Shown here: one piece after another, positions 54,811 to 64,000 of the stretch
Numbering within the stretch: the stretch's first letter is position 1
How the letters are laid out: every line of letters begins with the position of its first letter
From: Tianweitania populi
Lineage (GTDB): Bacteria; Pseudomonadota; Alphaproteobacteria; Rhizobiales; Rhizobiaceae
Direction: 5' to 3'
Assembly (NCBI RefSeq): GCF_014652875.1
Contig: NZ_BMZQ01000001.1
Span: forward strand, 1,302,001-1,366,000
Length of the DNA stretch: 64,000 bases
The notes under the pieces: generated by a model
The model's input: only the letters and a program-made list of their open reading frames with translations
The model's database searches: none
Told to the model about the DNA's origin: nothing
Translations under genes and position numbers: made by a program

Positions 54811-55776
54811 TCAGATGTTCCAGGGCGCGAACACAGGCGCGTTCACGGCAACCATCTCGATCGACCGGCCACGCTCGCGACGCGTGGTTTCCACGATCTC
54901 AAAAGCCGAGCGATCCGACAGTAATGCGTGCAAGGCGGCAGCATTGAGCTTGTGGCCGCCGCGATACGAATGGAACGAGCCAAGGAAGCGCGCGCCAGCC
55001 AGAGCCAAGTCGCCCATTGCGTCCAGCATCTTGTGGCGCACGAACTCGTTGGAATAACGCAGGCCTTCAAGATTGATGATGCGGCCGTCTTCGCCGATCA
55101 CAACCGAGTTTTCCAGCGAGGAGCCCAAGGCGTAGCCGGCAGCCCACAAACGCTCCACGTCCTTCATGAAGCCGAAGGTGCGGGCGCGCGAAATTTCCGT
55201 GCGGAAGAAGTCGGCTTCCAGCGGTGCAGAAAATGCCTGACGGCCGATCGCCTTGTCGGCAAAATCAATCTCGACCTCGAACTTGGTGCCGGCAAACGGC
55301 CGGAATTCCGCCCAGGACGCACCATTCTCGACGCGGATCGGTTTCAGAACGCGGATATAACGGCGCGAAACCGATTGCTTCTCGAGCCCGACCTGTTCGA
55401 AGGCGTCCACGAACGGCTCGGCACTGCCGTCGAGGATCGGCGCTTCATTGCCGTCCATCTCGATCATAACGTTGTCGACGCCCATCGCATAAAGCGCAGC
55501 CATGACATGCTCGACGGTTGCGACATGCAGGCCGGCCGGATCACCCAGCACCGTGCACAGATCGGTCGAACCGACCTCGGAGAACAGTGCCCTAATTTCG
55601 CCGGTTTGCTCGCCTGATCTGGAAACAACGAAGGTGATTCCCGTATCGGGATCCGCAGGGCTGAAATGCATCGAGACCGGCTTGCCGCTGTGCACGCCGA
55701 CGCCCGACAGGGACACGCGTGACTTCAGCGTCGTCTGACAATCCAGCGTTGGTGCACCCATATCTCGTCCAGTCAT
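54811..55776 (-). CDS. lpxC: UDP-3-O-acyl-N-acetylglucosamine deacetylase
   Basis: A 321-residue zinc enzyme of the first committed step of lipid A synthesis. Zinc-site residues are visible: His in ATVEHVMAALYAMG and HKMLDAMGDLALAG. The family N-terminus (TLKSRVSLSGVGVHSGKP) is present. Two starts, ATG at 55776 and at 55761, are plausible; neither has a strong Shine-Dalgarno. It follows ftsZ across 239 nt, as in most alphaproteobacteria. Confidence 0.93.
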   Translation of the reverse strand: MTGRDMGAPTLDCQTTLKSRVSLSGVGVHSGKPVSMHFSPADPDTGITFVVSRSGEQTGEIRALFSEVGSTDLCTVLGDPAGLHVATVEHVMAALYAMGVDNVMIEMDGNEAPILDGSAEPFVDAFEQVGLEKQSVSRRYIRVLKPIRVENGASWAEFRPFAGTKFEVEIDFADKAIGRQAFSAPLEADFFRTEISRARTFGFMKDVERLWAAGYALGSSLENSVVIGEDGRIINLEGLRYSNEFVRHKMLDAMGDLALAGARFLGSFHSYRGGHKLNAAALHALLSDRSAFEIVETTRRERGRSIEMVAVNAPVFAPWNI

Positions 55777-55959
55777 GCGTTCGTCTAGCAAACCGCAGGC
55801 AGAAACAGCCTTCGCGGAATCGCGCCATTTGCGGCTTTGATTTGGCTGCAAGATAGTGCCCGAGGGCGCTTCAACAAAATCACCAATTCTTACCCGTTGT
55901 TACGAGGTAAGTTGCCCCGGCAAAGTGTTAAGCCATTGTAAATGAATGCCGTTTGTAGA

Positions 55960-55989
55960 AACGGGCGAGCGCCCAAGCGCCCGCCCGTT
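55960..55989 (-). terminator. hairpin downstream of ftsZ
   Basis: AACGGGCG-AGCGC (55960-55972) pairs with GCGC-CCGCCCGTT (55977-55989) around a CCAA loop, with one mismatch. It lies 27 nt after the ftsZ stop. There is no good T-run on the minus strand, so it may be a terminator of weak efficiency or an mRNA stabiliser. Confidence 0.6.
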
Positions 55990-56015
55990 ACAAGTCTCGT
56001 CAGCTGTGAAGCTGC

Positions 56016-57674
56016 TTAGTTCGACTGGCGGCGAAGGAAGGCCGGGATTTCCAGCTGATCCTCTTCCTGCACAGCGCGCGGCTGCGGTGCCTGACGGCCA
56101 TGATCGTCGAGCTGGCCACGGCGGGGTGCATAAAGACCGGCGTCCTGACCTGCCGAACGCGGCTGCGGCTGCGCTTCACGCAAGCGCGGCTCACGCGGCT
56201 GAGCAGGCTGAAGACGGGCAGGCTCTTCTTCGCGACGCGACAAACCGGTGGTCAGGCGCTTCAACAGGCCCATCGGACCACGATCTTCGGCTTCGCCGGC
56301 GCGGGATGCATGGTCCATCTCGGCGCGAACAACCGGCGGGAAGTCTTCGACGCGCGGCATGCGAACCGCAGTCTGAGCCGGCTGCGGCTGAGGTGCAGGA
56401 GCAAGCGGAGCCTGCTGCATCGGCTGTGGTGCAGCCGGGCGCATTTCCGGCTGGGCTGCCGGGAACAGCTTGCTTACCGGCCGAAAGTCGTCCGCCGGGT
56501 GGGCGGCCTCCTGCTGGCGCACGGCTTCCTGATGCATGTCGGCCATACGCAGCGCTTCGTTGACTGGGTCAACGGCAGCGCGAACCGGCTGCTGCTCAGG
56601 CGCCTGCTGCTGAACCGGCTGCTGCGGAGCGGCGACCTGTGGCTTCTGCTGCGCGGTCGGCTTCATCGGCTGGCGGATGGTGATTGGCGGCGTCACGAAA
56701 TCGCTGGCAGCCTTGTCGATGCCGGTGGCAACCACGGACACGCGGATCACGCCTTCCAGCTCTTCGTCGAAGGTCGCGCCGAGGATGATGTTCGCGTCCT
56801 GATCGACTTCTTCGCGAATGCGGGTCGCCGCTTCGTCGACTTCGAACAGGGTCAGGTCGCGACCACCGGTGATCGAGATCAGGAGGCCGCGGGCGCCCTT
56901 CATCGAGCTTTCGTCGAGCAGCGGATTGGCAATCGCAGCCTCGGCAGCAGCCATCGCGCGGCCCTCGCCCGAAGCTTCGCCCGTGCCCATCATGGCCTTA
57001 CCCATCTCGCGCATCACCGAACGAACGTCAGCGAAGTCGAGGTTGATGAGGCCTTCCTTGACCATCAGGTCGGTGATGCAGGCAACGCCCGAATACAGCA
57101 CCTGATCTGCCATGGAGAAGGCGTCAGCAAAGGTGGTCTTGTCGTTGGCGATCCGGAACAGGTTCTGGTTCGGAATGACGATCAGCGTATCGACGCATTT
57201 CTGCAGTTCTTCGATACCGGTATCGGCCGTCTTCATGCGGCGGCCGCCTTCGAAGTGGAACGGCTTGGTGACGACGCCAACCGTGAGGATGCCCTTTTCG
57301 CGGGCAGCGCGGGCGACAACCGGCGCTGCACCCGTGCCCGTGCCGCCGCCCATGCCGGCGGTGACGAAGCACATATGCGTGTTGGAGAGGTGATCGACGA
57401 TCTCGTCGATGCACTCTTCAGCGGCAGCGCGACCGACTTCAGGCTGCGAACCCGCGCCTAGACCTTCGGTGACATTGGCGCCGAGCTGGATCAGACGCTC
57501 GGCCTTGGACATCGTCAACGCCTGCGCGTCGGTGTTTGCGACAACGAAGTCGACGCCGCGAAGACCGGCCGTGATCATGTTGTTAACGGCATTACCGCCG
57601 CCACCGCCCACGCCGAACACCGTGATGCGCGGCTTCAGCTCGGTGATGTCCGGCCGTGAAAGGTTGATGGTCAT
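56016..57674 (-). CDS. ftsZ: cell-division GTPase FtsZ
   Basis: A 552-residue tubulin homologue that forms the Z-ring. [12 protein letters not shown] at about 23-34 and the tubulin signature GGGTGTG at 109-115 bind GTP. After the core (to about 320) there is a long Pro/Gln/Ala-rich linker ([20 protein letters not shown] onward), typical of rhizobial FtsZ. The C-terminal conserved peptide is [12 protein letters not shown], which binds FtsA. It lies 105 nt downstream of ftsA. Confidence 0.97.
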   Translation of the reverse strand: MTINLSRPDITELKPRITVFGVGGGGGNAVNNMITAGLRGVDFVVANTDAQALTMSKAERLIQLGANVTEGLGAGSQPEVGRAAAEECIDEIVDHLSNTHMCFVTAGMGGGTGTGAAPVVARAAREKGILTVGVVTKPFHFEGGRRMKTADTGIEELQKCVDTLIVIPNQNLFRIANDKTTFADAFSMADQVLYSGVACITDLMVKEGLINLDFADVRSVMREMGKAMMGTGEASGEGRAMAAAEAAIANPLLDESSMKGARGLLISITGGRDLTLFEVDEAATRIREEVDQDANIILGATFDEELEGVIRVSVVATGIDKAASDFVTPPITIRQPMKPTAQQKPQVAAPQQPVQQQAPEQQPVRAAVDPVNEALRMADMHQEAVRQQEAAHPADDFRPVSKLFPAAQPEMRPAAPQPMQQAPLAPAPQPQPAQTAVRMPRVEDFPPVVRAEMDHASRAGEAEDRGPMGLLKRLTTGLSRREEEPARLQPAQPREPRLREAQPQPRSAGQDAGLYAPRRGQLDDHGRQAPQPRAVQEEDQLEIPAFLRRQSN

Positions 57675-57725
57675 GTTTGTCGTCCTTTTCGTCTTTTCCT
57701 GCCGCTTCGCCGCCGCGGCTGCCTT

Positions 57726-57786
57726 GAGGGCCTAAGCCCTCGCTAAACTCAAGAAACAGGGCCTAAACCCCTCTGAACTCTAGAAA
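57726..57786. repeat. two imperfect tandem repeats between ftsA and ftsZ
   Basis: A unit of about 31 bp starting GAGGGCCTAAGCCCTC at 57726 is repeated at 57757 as CAGGGCCTAAACCCCT, each ending in a CTC(A/T)AGAAA stretch. The first contains a perfect GAGGGC/GCCCTC hairpin. The second copy runs into the last codons of ftsA. Confidence 0.65.
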
Positions 57787-59090
57787 CTCTGTCGCAACCA
57801 CTGACCCACGCGACCGAACCGTCCGCCTGTGCCGGTCAGTCTATGGGAAACACCGCCCGCCACCTGGCCTACTTCGAACTCTGCCACCTGCGGGTAGATC
57901 ATCAGGCCGACCGCCGTTGCGAAGGCCGGTCCTTTTGCTGCTTCTGGAAGGCCTGCCACGCCAAGCGGCCGGCCAATGCGAACATTGCGCCCGAGAATGC
58001 GTCGTGCGGCTTCAGCCAGGCCTTGCAGCTGAGCGCCGCCGCCGGTCAGAACCACGCGCTTGCCTGCCAGATGGCCGCTGCCCGACTGGCTCAGCCGGTC
58101 GCGCACGATCTCCAGCGTTTCCTCGACGCGTGCCCGGATAATGCGGTTCATCGCAGCGCGCGGAACCTGCATGCCACCGTCATCGGCTTCGCTGCCGATC
58201 GGCTGAACGGTCACCAAATCGCGATCGTCGCCCGCTGCCGGCATCACCGTGCCATGCATCACCTTCATGCGCTCGGCATCGTCCATCGCGGTGGAAAGGC
58301 CACGCGCCAGATCCATGGTCACATGCGCGCCGCCGATCGGGATCGAGGAGGCGTAAACCATCTTGCCGGAGAAGAAGACCGACATGCTGGTCGTGCCGGC
58401 CCCGATATCGATGCAGGCCGCGCCCATCTCGCCCTCGTCGTCGACCAGAGCCGACAGGCCACTCGCATAAGGCGTCGCTACCATGCGCTCGACCGACAAA
58501 TGTGCCCGGTTGATGCAGAGTTCGAGATTGCGCAGCGGTGCAGCGTCGGCCGTCAGCACATGCATGTCGACGCCGAGAACGTCGCCAACCATGCCGCGCG
58601 GATCCTGGATGCCACGCTCGGTGTCGAGCAAAAAGCCGACCGGCAGCGTATGCACAACCTGGCGCTCATGGCGCAGCGCCTGACGGGCACCGGCTTCCAG
58701 AACGCGGCGCACATCCGCTTCATCGGTTTCGTGACCGCCAAGATTGACCGTCGCGGTCGCAGCATCGCTCTTCAAGCGGCCGGCCGAAACGTTGACGATC
58801 AGCGAATCGATCGTCAGCCCAGCCATGCGCTCGGCTGCATCCACTGCGAGGCGGATTGCCTGCTCGGCACGGTCGAGATCCACGATCACGCCAGACTTCA
58901 CGCCGCGTGACTTCTGGTGGCCGATACCGATCACCTGAATGCGATGGGTGCGACCACGCAGCAGCTGGCTTTCTTCGCGCGGCTTCAGCTTTGCGATGAT
59001 GCAGCAGATCTTGTGCGAGCCGATATCCAGCACCGAAACGATGCCGGACCGCTTTGCACCACTATCCGAATTTCCGCCGAGCCAGCTCAT
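57780..59090 (-). CDS. ftsA: cell-division protein FtsA
   Basis: A 436-residue actin-like ATPase that anchors FtsZ to the membrane. The first phosphate loop is SVLDIGSHKICCIIAKL near residue 19, and the second is AACIDIGAGTTSMSVF. The ATPase core has LAGKRVVLTGGGAQLQGL. The C-terminus ends in a positively charged amphipathic helix (RFGRVGQWLRQSF) that binds the membrane. It overlaps the ftsQ stop by four bases. Confidence 0.96.
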   Translation of the reverse strand: MSWLGGNSDSGAKRSGIVSVLDIGSHKICCIIAKLKPREESQLLRGRTHRIQVIGIGHQKSRGVKSGVIVDLDRAEQAIRLAVDAAERMAGLTIDSLIVNVSAGRLKSDAATATVNLGGHETDEADVRRVLEAGARQALRHERQVVHTLPVGFLLDTERGIQDPRGMVGDVLGVDMHVLTADAAPLRNLELCINRAHLSVERMVATPYASGLSALVDDEGEMGAACIDIGAGTTSMSVFFSGKMVYASSIPIGGAHVTMDLARGLSTAMDDAERMKVMHGTVMPAAGDDRDLVTVQPIGSEADDGGMQVPRAAMNRIIRARVEETLEIVRDRLSQSGSGHLAGKRVVLTGGGAQLQGLAEAARRILGRNVRIGRPLGVAGLPEAAKGPAFATAVGLMIYPQVAEFEVGQVAGGVSHRLTGTGGRFGRVGQWLRQSF

Positions 59091-60013
59091 ATCTGTCGAC
59101 CCGCTTTCTTGGCGGCCTTCTTTTCGGCTTCAAGCTGAGCCGTGCGACGCTCAACGGCACCCGGCGTCAGTTGAACAATGAAACGCTCGGCAAAGCGCAG
59201 ATCGACCGCAGCGATATCGCGCGACAGCAGGCCCTGGCTTTGATCCAGCGCCAGCAATTCCTTGATCGCGCCGTCGACATCACCTTCCGGCAGCTTGATC
59301 TGCACGCCACTGGCCAGATGCACGTCCCAGCGCCGGTTAGCGACGCGGACATAGGCCTTCACTTGGGAAGCAAGTGCCGGGTAAGCGCTCATCTCGGCCA
59401 CGAAGCTGGCAGCCCGCTCCGGCGCGCCCATGCCGATCACCAGCGGCAGATCGCGCGCATTGCGACCGTCGAACGGTGCGATCGGCCGGCCATCGCTTTC
59501 AATGACGGTCAGCTCGTCGCCATGCTGCCAGATCGCAAACGGCTTGCGCTCGACCAGTGCGACTTCGATCGCGTCAGGATAAATCTTGCGGACGGTCGCG
59601 CTCTCCACCCAGGGCAGCGTCAGCAAACGCTCGCGCGCCGCATCGGCGCTGAAGCCGACCAGAGCCGTCCAGCCATTGAGTTGCAACTGATCCAGAACGT
59701 CGATCTCCGACGTCTGTTTGTCGCCGGAAATGCGGATGTCGGTGACAGCAAAACCCGTACGCGCCGTCACCGCCTGCATCACCGCAGGCATATGGCCGCC
59801 GAGATAAGCACCATAGGCGCTGGACGCACCCAGCAGCAGCACCGTCAGGCTCGTTGCCGCGAAGCGCGGAATGCGCGTCTCGACCTCTTCGAGACGCGAC
59901 AGCATCCGCATCGGCCGACGCAGGAAGCGCGGCACCACCATGGTCTCGGACAAGCCTTCACGGGGCGCATAGCCCTTGTGACGACCGCCGGTTGTCGACC
60001 TTAACGCGAACAC
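59087..60013 (-). CDS. ftsQ: cell-division protein FtsQ
   Basis: A 308-residue single-pass membrane protein. A basic N-terminal region precedes a membrane segment (about 53-72), then a POTRA domain beginning [19 protein letters not shown]. It links the cytoplasmic Z-ring proteins to FtsB and FtsL. The open frame reaches 60034, but GTG at 60013 has a perfect GGAGGA six nt before it and gives the usual MFALR start. This start is 13 nt inside ddl. Confidence 0.93.
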   Translation of the reverse strand: MFALRSTTGGRHKGYAPREGLSETMVVPRFLRRPMRMLSRLEEVETRIPRFAATSLTVLLLGASSAYGAYLGGHMPAVMQAVTARTGFAVTDIRISGDKQTSEIDVLDQLQLNGWTALVGFSADAARERLLTLPWVESATVRKIYPDAIEVALVERKPFAIWQHGDELTVIESDGRPIAPFDGRNARDLPLVIGMGAPERAASFVAEMSAYPALASQVKAYVRVANRRWDVHLASGVQIKLPEGDVDGAIKELLALDQSQGLLSRDIAAVDLRFAERFIVQLTPGAVERRTAQLEAEKKAAKKAGRQI

Positions 60014-60927
60014 GACGCGTCCTCCACCATCCAACTCAAGAGTTCGCCGAACGAATGTCCCGCCTCGAGGGCGATTTCAGGCACCAGCGATGTCGGCGTC
60101 ATTCCAGGTTGGGTATTGACCTCCAGCCAGATGACCTCCCCGTTTTCGGAGAACCGGTCGTCGTAGCGGAAGTCGGATCGGGAAACGCCCCGACACCCCA
60201 TGGCTTGATGCGCCTTGAGAGACAGTTTCTGTATAGTTTGGTAAATATTTGGTGAAAGTTTTGCCGGGATCTCGTGTTTCGAACCACCCGGCGCATACTT
60301 CGCATCGTAATCATAGAAGCTGTGGCCGGTCGGCAGGATCTCGCAAACGCCGAGCGCAACGTCACCCATCACGGCGCATGTGAACTCACGTCCGTAGACG
60401 TAGCGCTCCACCATGACAATATCGCCATATGGCCAGTCGGCCGCGCTCAGGCGCTGCGGCGGATGGGTCTGGTCTTCCTTGACGATCACCACGCCGAAGC
60501 TCGAACCTTCAGACACCGGCTTCACGACGTAAGGCGGCTTCAGCGGATGCTTGTTGCCGATCGCGTGGCGATTCATCACCCGCGATTCGGCCACGGGAAT
60601 ACCTGCTGCTGCAGCGATGCGCTTGGCGAGCTTTTTGTTCATGGCGAGCGCCGAAGCGAGCACGCCGGAATGGGTGTAGGGGATTTGCAGATATTCAAGG
60701 ACGCCCTGGATCTTACCGTCTTCGCCGTAAGGTCCATGCAGCGCATTAAAGGCAACATCGGGCCGCAACTCGGCAAGAACCGCGCCAACATTGTGACCGA
60801 CATCGATCCGGGTAACAGGATAACCCTCAGCCTCAAGCGCATCCGCACAGGCCTTACCGCTGGATAGGCTGACGGGCCGCTCCGAAGAGACCCCACCCAT
60901 CAGCACTGCCACATGCTTCTTTGCCAT
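60001..60927 (-). CDS. ddl: D-alanine--D-alanine ligase
   Basis: A 308-residue ATP-grasp ligase that makes the D-Ala-D-Ala dipeptide of peptidoglycan. The N-terminal [19 protein letters not shown] binds substrate; the ATP-grasp parts [18 protein letters not shown] and [18 protein letters not shown] are present. Length is typical of DdlB (about 306). It lies 226 nt downstream of the higA gene and overlaps ftsQ. Confidence 0.96.
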   Translation of the reverse strand: MAKKHVAVLMGGVSSERPVSLSSGKACADALEAEGYPVTRIDVGHNVGAVLAELRPDVAFNALHGPYGEDGKIQGVLEYLQIPYTHSGVLASALAMNKKLAKRIAAAAGIPVAESRVMNRHAIGNKHPLKPPYVVKPVSEGSSFGVVIVKEDQTHPPQRLSAADWPYGDIVMVERYVYGREFTCAVMGDVALGVCEILPTGHSFYDYDAKYAPGGSKHEIPAKLSPNIYQTIQKLSLKAHQAMGCRGVSRSDFRYDDRFSENGEVIWLEVNTQPGMTPTSLVPEIALEAGHSFGELLSWMVEDASCSR

Positions 60928-61153
60928 CCGCCCCTGCGCCCCTGCGCCCCTGCAGTTATCCCGATTCCAACATTAGCGCTCGAACATGGCTTGAGCCTTG
61001 CGGGCAGAGAGCTCTGCCAGCTGAAAACCCGCCGCACGGGTTGCACGACTCAAACCAGGAAACGCTTGGCCCTTAGGAATCAGAGCTTGGATTCTGTGAC
61101 AAGCCAGAATGTCAGGAAGTCCGCAAAACGGGGGCTGCTATGGCAAAATGGAC

Positions 61154-61537
61154 TCAGGCCGATCGGGGCTCGAGGCGGTAAGGTTGAACAAGGAGATCAG
61201 CCGGCACGTGCCAAGAAGTATGGATCCGATGCACCATCTCGATGTTGAGCGCACGTCTGCGATTGAGGATTTCCGAGGCGCGCGATCGCGAGCCCAAGAC
61301 ATCCGCCAAATCGGTCTGCTTCAAGCCGCGCATCTCCATAAAGGCGGAAATAGCCGCAATCGGATCTGGCGCTTTTATAGCCCAATGCTGCTGCTCATAG
61401 GCGGCGATCAGCGCCGCCAGGACGTCGAACCGCTCCGCCTCCGCGCTTCCCTTTTCGGGCTCATGGTCGAAGTATCGCTCGATCTCGGCCAAGGCCCAGT
61501 CGTAATCGTCTTCGGTTCTGAGTGCTCGAATGTCCAT
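61154..61537 (-). CDS. higA: HigA-type antitoxin
   Basis: A 127-residue antitoxin with a C-terminal Xre-type helix-turn-helix (MEMRGLKQTDLADVLGSRSRASEILNRRR). The N-terminal half (EDDYDWALAEIERYFD) is the toxin-binding region of the HigA family. It overlaps the higB stop by one base (TGATG). In the HigBA order the toxin gene comes first, as here. Confidence 0.9.
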   Translation of the reverse strand: MDIRALRTEDDYDWALAEIERYFDHEPEKGSAEAERFDVLAALIAAYEQQHWAIKAPDPIAAISAFMEMRGLKQTDLADVLGSRSRASEILNRRRALNIEMVHRIHTSWHVPADLLVQPYRLEPRSA

Positions 61538-61833
61538 CAGATCACTACCGGGTTGATCCTGTCATACTCTTTATGCGTCCCGACAAACTTTACCAGCACG
61601 CGTTGGTACTCGTAGGAAACACGCACGATCAGCCGGTACTTGTTGCCGCCTATGTCAAAGATAAGCCGGTTGTCGGCAACGAAATCAACCGTGGACCCGA
61701 ACATCCGCTTCACGTCCGCCGGTGACGACCATGAGGCACGGGACACAATCGAGTACCATGTCCTGAGCGGCACCTCAGCCCGAGCTTCTCGTTCCCAGAA
61801 CAATCGCAACGTGCGAAGCGCGATCACCTGCAT
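61537..61833 (-). CDS. higB: HigB-type mRNA interferase toxin
   Basis: A 98-residue RelE-like toxin of the HigB family. The pattern VIALRTLRLFWEREARAEVPLRTWY and the segment NRLIFDIGGNKYRLIVRVSYEYQRVLVKFVGTHKEYDRI are typical. It cuts mRNA at the ribosome. It sits between murB and ddl, in a cluster that usually has no gene there. Confidence 0.92.
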   Translation of the reverse strand: MQVIALRTLRLFWEREARAEVPLRTWYSIVSRASWSSPADVKRMFGSTVDFVADNRLIFDIGGNKYRLIVRVSYEYQRVLVKFVGTHKEYDRINPVVI

Positions 61834-61892
61834 TCATGTTCCCACATTGGGAATATAGCGACACTTAACGATCGGTGCAATCCGAACAGTGG

Positions 61893-62858
61893 TCAGACCG
61901 CTTCTCCAAGAAACGGCTTCACCTCGCGTCCGTCCCTGAAGCTGCCGATGCGCTTGATCTCCCATTCCAGCTTTATGCCGGAGGTTGCAAGCACACGGGC
62001 ACGCACGGTTTCGCCAAGCGTTTCAAGATCATAGGGCGAAGCGTTGCCGGTGTTGATCATGAAGTTGCAATGCATCGGCGACATCTGCGCGCCGCCGATC
62101 ATCAGCCCACGGCAGCCTGCGCGGTCGACTTCCTTCCAAGCCGAAGTGCCTTCGGGATTCTTGAAGGTCGAGCCGCCGGTCTTCTCACGGATCGGCTGCA
62201 CGGCTTCACGATGATCGCGCACCGCGTCCATGTTGGCGCGGATCGTCGCGGGATCGTCGGGATAGCCTTCGAAGATCGCCGAGGTGAAGATCAGGTCGTT
62301 GGGTGCCGAGGAATGACGATAGGCGTAGCCCATATCTGCATTCGACAGCACGATCCGCTCGCCGGAACGGGTCAGCGCCCGCACCTCGATAACACGCTCG
62401 CGCGTCTCGAACCCGTTCGCGCCGGCGTTCATACGCAACGCGCCGCCGATGCCGCCCGGAATGCCGTGGAAGAAATGGAAGCCGCCGATGGCAGCATCAT
62501 AGGCAACACCCGACACATGCTTGTCCGGCGTCGCAGCACCCGCTTCGATGCGCGTGTCCGAAATCGCCGTGGCCGTTCCGAACCCCTTTGCGGAAAGCCT
62601 AACGACGAAACCCCTTAGGCCGCCTTCGCGAACCAGCAGGTTGGAGCCGATGCCCACTACCATCACCGGGATCTCTTCCGGCACGGCCTTCAGGAATGCA
62701 GCAAGATCCTCTTCGTCCGCAGGCTGGAAAAGCACATCGGCCGGCCCGCCCGCGCGAAACCAGGTGATCTTTTCCATGGATGATTCCGGCGTCAGCCGGC
62801 CGCGCAACCCGCTTAAGCGGTCACCCAGCCGGGCAAGAAGATCGCTGCCTGCCGTCAT
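61893..62858 (-). CDS. murB: UDP-N-acetylenolpyruvoylglucosamine reductase
   Basis: A 321-residue FAD enzyme that reduces UDP-GlcNAc-enolpyruvate to UDP-MurNAc. The FAD motif [12 protein letters not shown] is at 69-80, the catalytic Ser is in [12 protein letters not shown] and the C-terminus has [17 protein letters not shown] with the catalytic Glu. It is translationally coupled to murC through a four-base overlap. It ends 59 nt from the HigB start. Confidence 0.96.
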   Translation of the reverse strand: MTAGSDLLARLGDRLSGLRGRLTPESSMEKITWFRAGGPADVLFQPADEEDLAAFLKAVPEEIPVMVVGIGSNLLVREGGLRGFVVRLSAKGFGTATAISDTRIEAGAATPDKHVSGVAYDAAIGGFHFFHGIPGGIGGALRMNAGANGFETRERVIEVRALTRSGERIVLSNADMGYAYRHSSAPNDLIFTSAIFEGYPDDPATIRANMDAVRDHREAVQPIREKTGGSTFKNPEGTSAWKEVDRAGCRGLMIGGAQMSPMHCNFMINTGNASPYDLETLGETVRARVLATSGIKLEWEIKRIGSFRDGREVKPFLGEAV

Positions 62859-64000
62859 GCCGCCGCCACTGCGCCGCCGTTGAGTTCACCGGGAAGTGCG
62901 TAGGCCCACTGTGTGATGTTGCCCGCGCCAAGGAACACGACATAATCGCCGGGTTTGGCAAGCTCACGGATAGCCGAGGCAATCACCTGCGGACCCTCGA
63001 TATAGCGCGCATCGCGATGGCCCGCCGAACGCGCCGCAACAGCGAGAGCTTCGGAGGTCACACCTTCGATCGGATCTTCACCGGCGGTATAAACCGGCGC
63101 AAGCAGCACGGTGTCCGCATCGTTGAAGCAGGATGCGAAATCGCTGAACAGGTCGCGCAACCGTGTGAAGCGATGCGGCTGAGCAATGGCAATCACGCGG
63201 CCCTTGGTGGATTCACGCGCGGCCTTGAGCACGGCGCGGATTTCCACCGGATGGTGGCCGTAATCGTCGAACACTTCGACGCCGTTCCAGCTTCCGGTAT
63301 GTGTAAACCTGCGCTTCACGCCGCTGAAGGCAGCGAGGCCGCGCCGGATCGCTGGTTCACGAAGGCCAAGCTCATAAGCCACGGCAATGGCGGCCGTGGC
63401 GTTCGACACATTGTGCCGGCCAGGCATCGGTAGCCTCAGGTCCTTCATCTCAACCAGCGCACCGGTCTTGCGATCGCGGATCACGACGTCGAACACGGAA
63501 GACGCATTTTCGTAACGCTGATTGGCGAAGCGCATGTCAGCCTGCGGGTTCTCGCCGTAAGTCACGACGCGGCGATCCTCGATGCGGCCGACCAGCGCCT
63601 GCACCTCCGGATGGTCGATGCACATGACGCCGAACCCGTAAAACGGCACGTTTTCCACGAACTGGCGGAAGGCAGCGCGGACATTGTCGAAGCTGCCGTA
63701 ATGATCGAGATGTTCCGGGTCGATGTTGGTGACAACCGCGATTTCCGCCGGCAGCTTCAGGAACGTGCCATCGCTTTCGTCGGCCTCAACCACCATCCAC
63801 TCGCCCTCGCCCATACGGGCATTGGTGCCGAGCGCATTGATGATGCCGCCATTAATGACCGTCGGGTCCAGCCCACCCGCTTCAAGCAGCGAGGCAACCA
63901 TCGACGTCGTGGTCGTCTTGCCATGCGTGCCGCCGATCGCAACCGCCTGGCGGAAGCGCATCAACTCGGCCAGCATCTCGGCGCGGCGCACGATCGGCAG
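62855..64000 (-). CDS. murC: UDP-N-acetylmuramate--L-alanine ligase, partial (N-terminus beyond right edge)
   Basis: The visible 381 residues are the C-terminal four-fifths of MurC, which adds L-alanine to UDP-MurNAc. The ATP-binding loop is [19 protein letters not shown], and [15 protein letters not shown] and [15 protein letters not shown] are family motifs. The frame is open at base 64000, so about 90 N-terminal residues are outside the window. It overlaps murB by four bases (ATGA). Confidence 0.95.
   Translation of the reverse strand: MPIVRRAEMLAELMRFRQAVAIGGTHGKTTTTSMVASLLEAGGLDPTVINGGIINALGTNARMGEGEWMVVEADESDGTFLKLPAEIAVVTNIDPEHLDHYGSFDNVRAAFRQFVENVPFYGFGVMCIDHPEVQALVGRIEDRRVVTYGENPQADMRFANQRYENASSVFDVVIRDRKTGALVEMKDLRLPMPGRHNVSNATAAIAVAYELGLREPAIRRGLAAFSGVKRRFTHTGSWNGVEVFDDYGHHPVEIRAVLKAARESTKGRVIAIAQPHRFTRLRDLFSDFASCFNDADTVLLAPVYTAGEDPIEGVTSEALAVAARSAGHRDARYIEGPQVIASAIRELAKPGDYVVFLGAGNITQWAYALPGELNGGAVAAA

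Overview
The window reads as a chromosomal segment of a GC-rich alphaproteobacterium of the order Hyphomicrobiales (Rhizobiales), most like Phyllobacteriaceae/Mesorhizobium-type genomes. The basis is a circularly permuted two-piece tmRNA gene, an alpha-type SspB adaptor, the dcw order murC-murB-ddl-ftsQ-ftsA-ftsZ-lpxC-bamD-recN-ligA, the thyA-folA-hflK-hflC-DUF2065-degP block, an HWE histidine kinase and typical Hyphomicrobiales small proteins. Genus cannot be fixed from sequence alone. No rRNA, tRNA or CRISPR array was seen.

Layout. 1-8 kb: a FAD monooxygenase (cut by the left edge), kup potassium transporter, a SpoIIAA-like protein, a RecD-like helicase, a LysE exporter, and ilvI-ilvH behind a leader-peptide attenuator. 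8-20 kb: a HerA-like ATPase, miaA and serB (divergent, with overlapping start codons), a GNAT acetyltransferase, a WG-repeat secreted protein, and the membrane-proteostasis block degP/DUF2065/hflC/hflK with folA and thyA. 19-22 kb: the msrPQ methionine-sulfoxide repair pair, then the permuted tmRNA gene directly followed by sspB (the tag and a probable adaptor for it), a DUF4169 protein and a ribbon-helix-helix protein. 22-34 kb: a CynX-type transporter, a VOC protein, a very large AsmA protein, a GlcD/Dld-type FAD oxidase, a thioesterase, a GST, a PIN-toxin pair, an epoxide-hydrolase-like enzyme, a RelBE/StbD-type pair and a cupin. 34-43 kb: a kinase-like protein, uvrD with an in-frame palindromic repeat, then an AT-rich patch holding an AAA-ATPase/DUF4435-like gene split by an IS3-family (IS2-group) element, about 900 bp of gene-free repeat-rich DNA, and an HWE histidine kinase. 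43-49.5 kb: a hexapeptide acyltransferase, a CreA protein, a SCO1/SenC copper chaperone, prmA, aminopeptidase P and the azlCD amino-acid exporter. 49.5-64 kb: ligA, recN, bamD, lpxC, ftsZ, ftsA, ftsQ, ddl, a HigBA pair lodged in the cluster, murB and murC (cut by the right edge), all on the minus strand.

Most of the window is tightly packed core chromosome with 1-4 bp overlaps inside operons. The clearest accessory signal is at 37.6-42.1 kb. The disrupted gene there is exactly reconstructable: removing the 1,319-bp IS (38981-40299) and one copy of a 5-bp target duplication restores a 698-codon frame. Other points worth a second look are the near-leaderless ilv leader peptide, the repeat translated inside UvrD, the HigBA insertion in the dcw cluster, the kinase-like protein with an acyl-CoA-synthetase-like tail, and the structured gene-free stretch at 41.6-42.1 kb.
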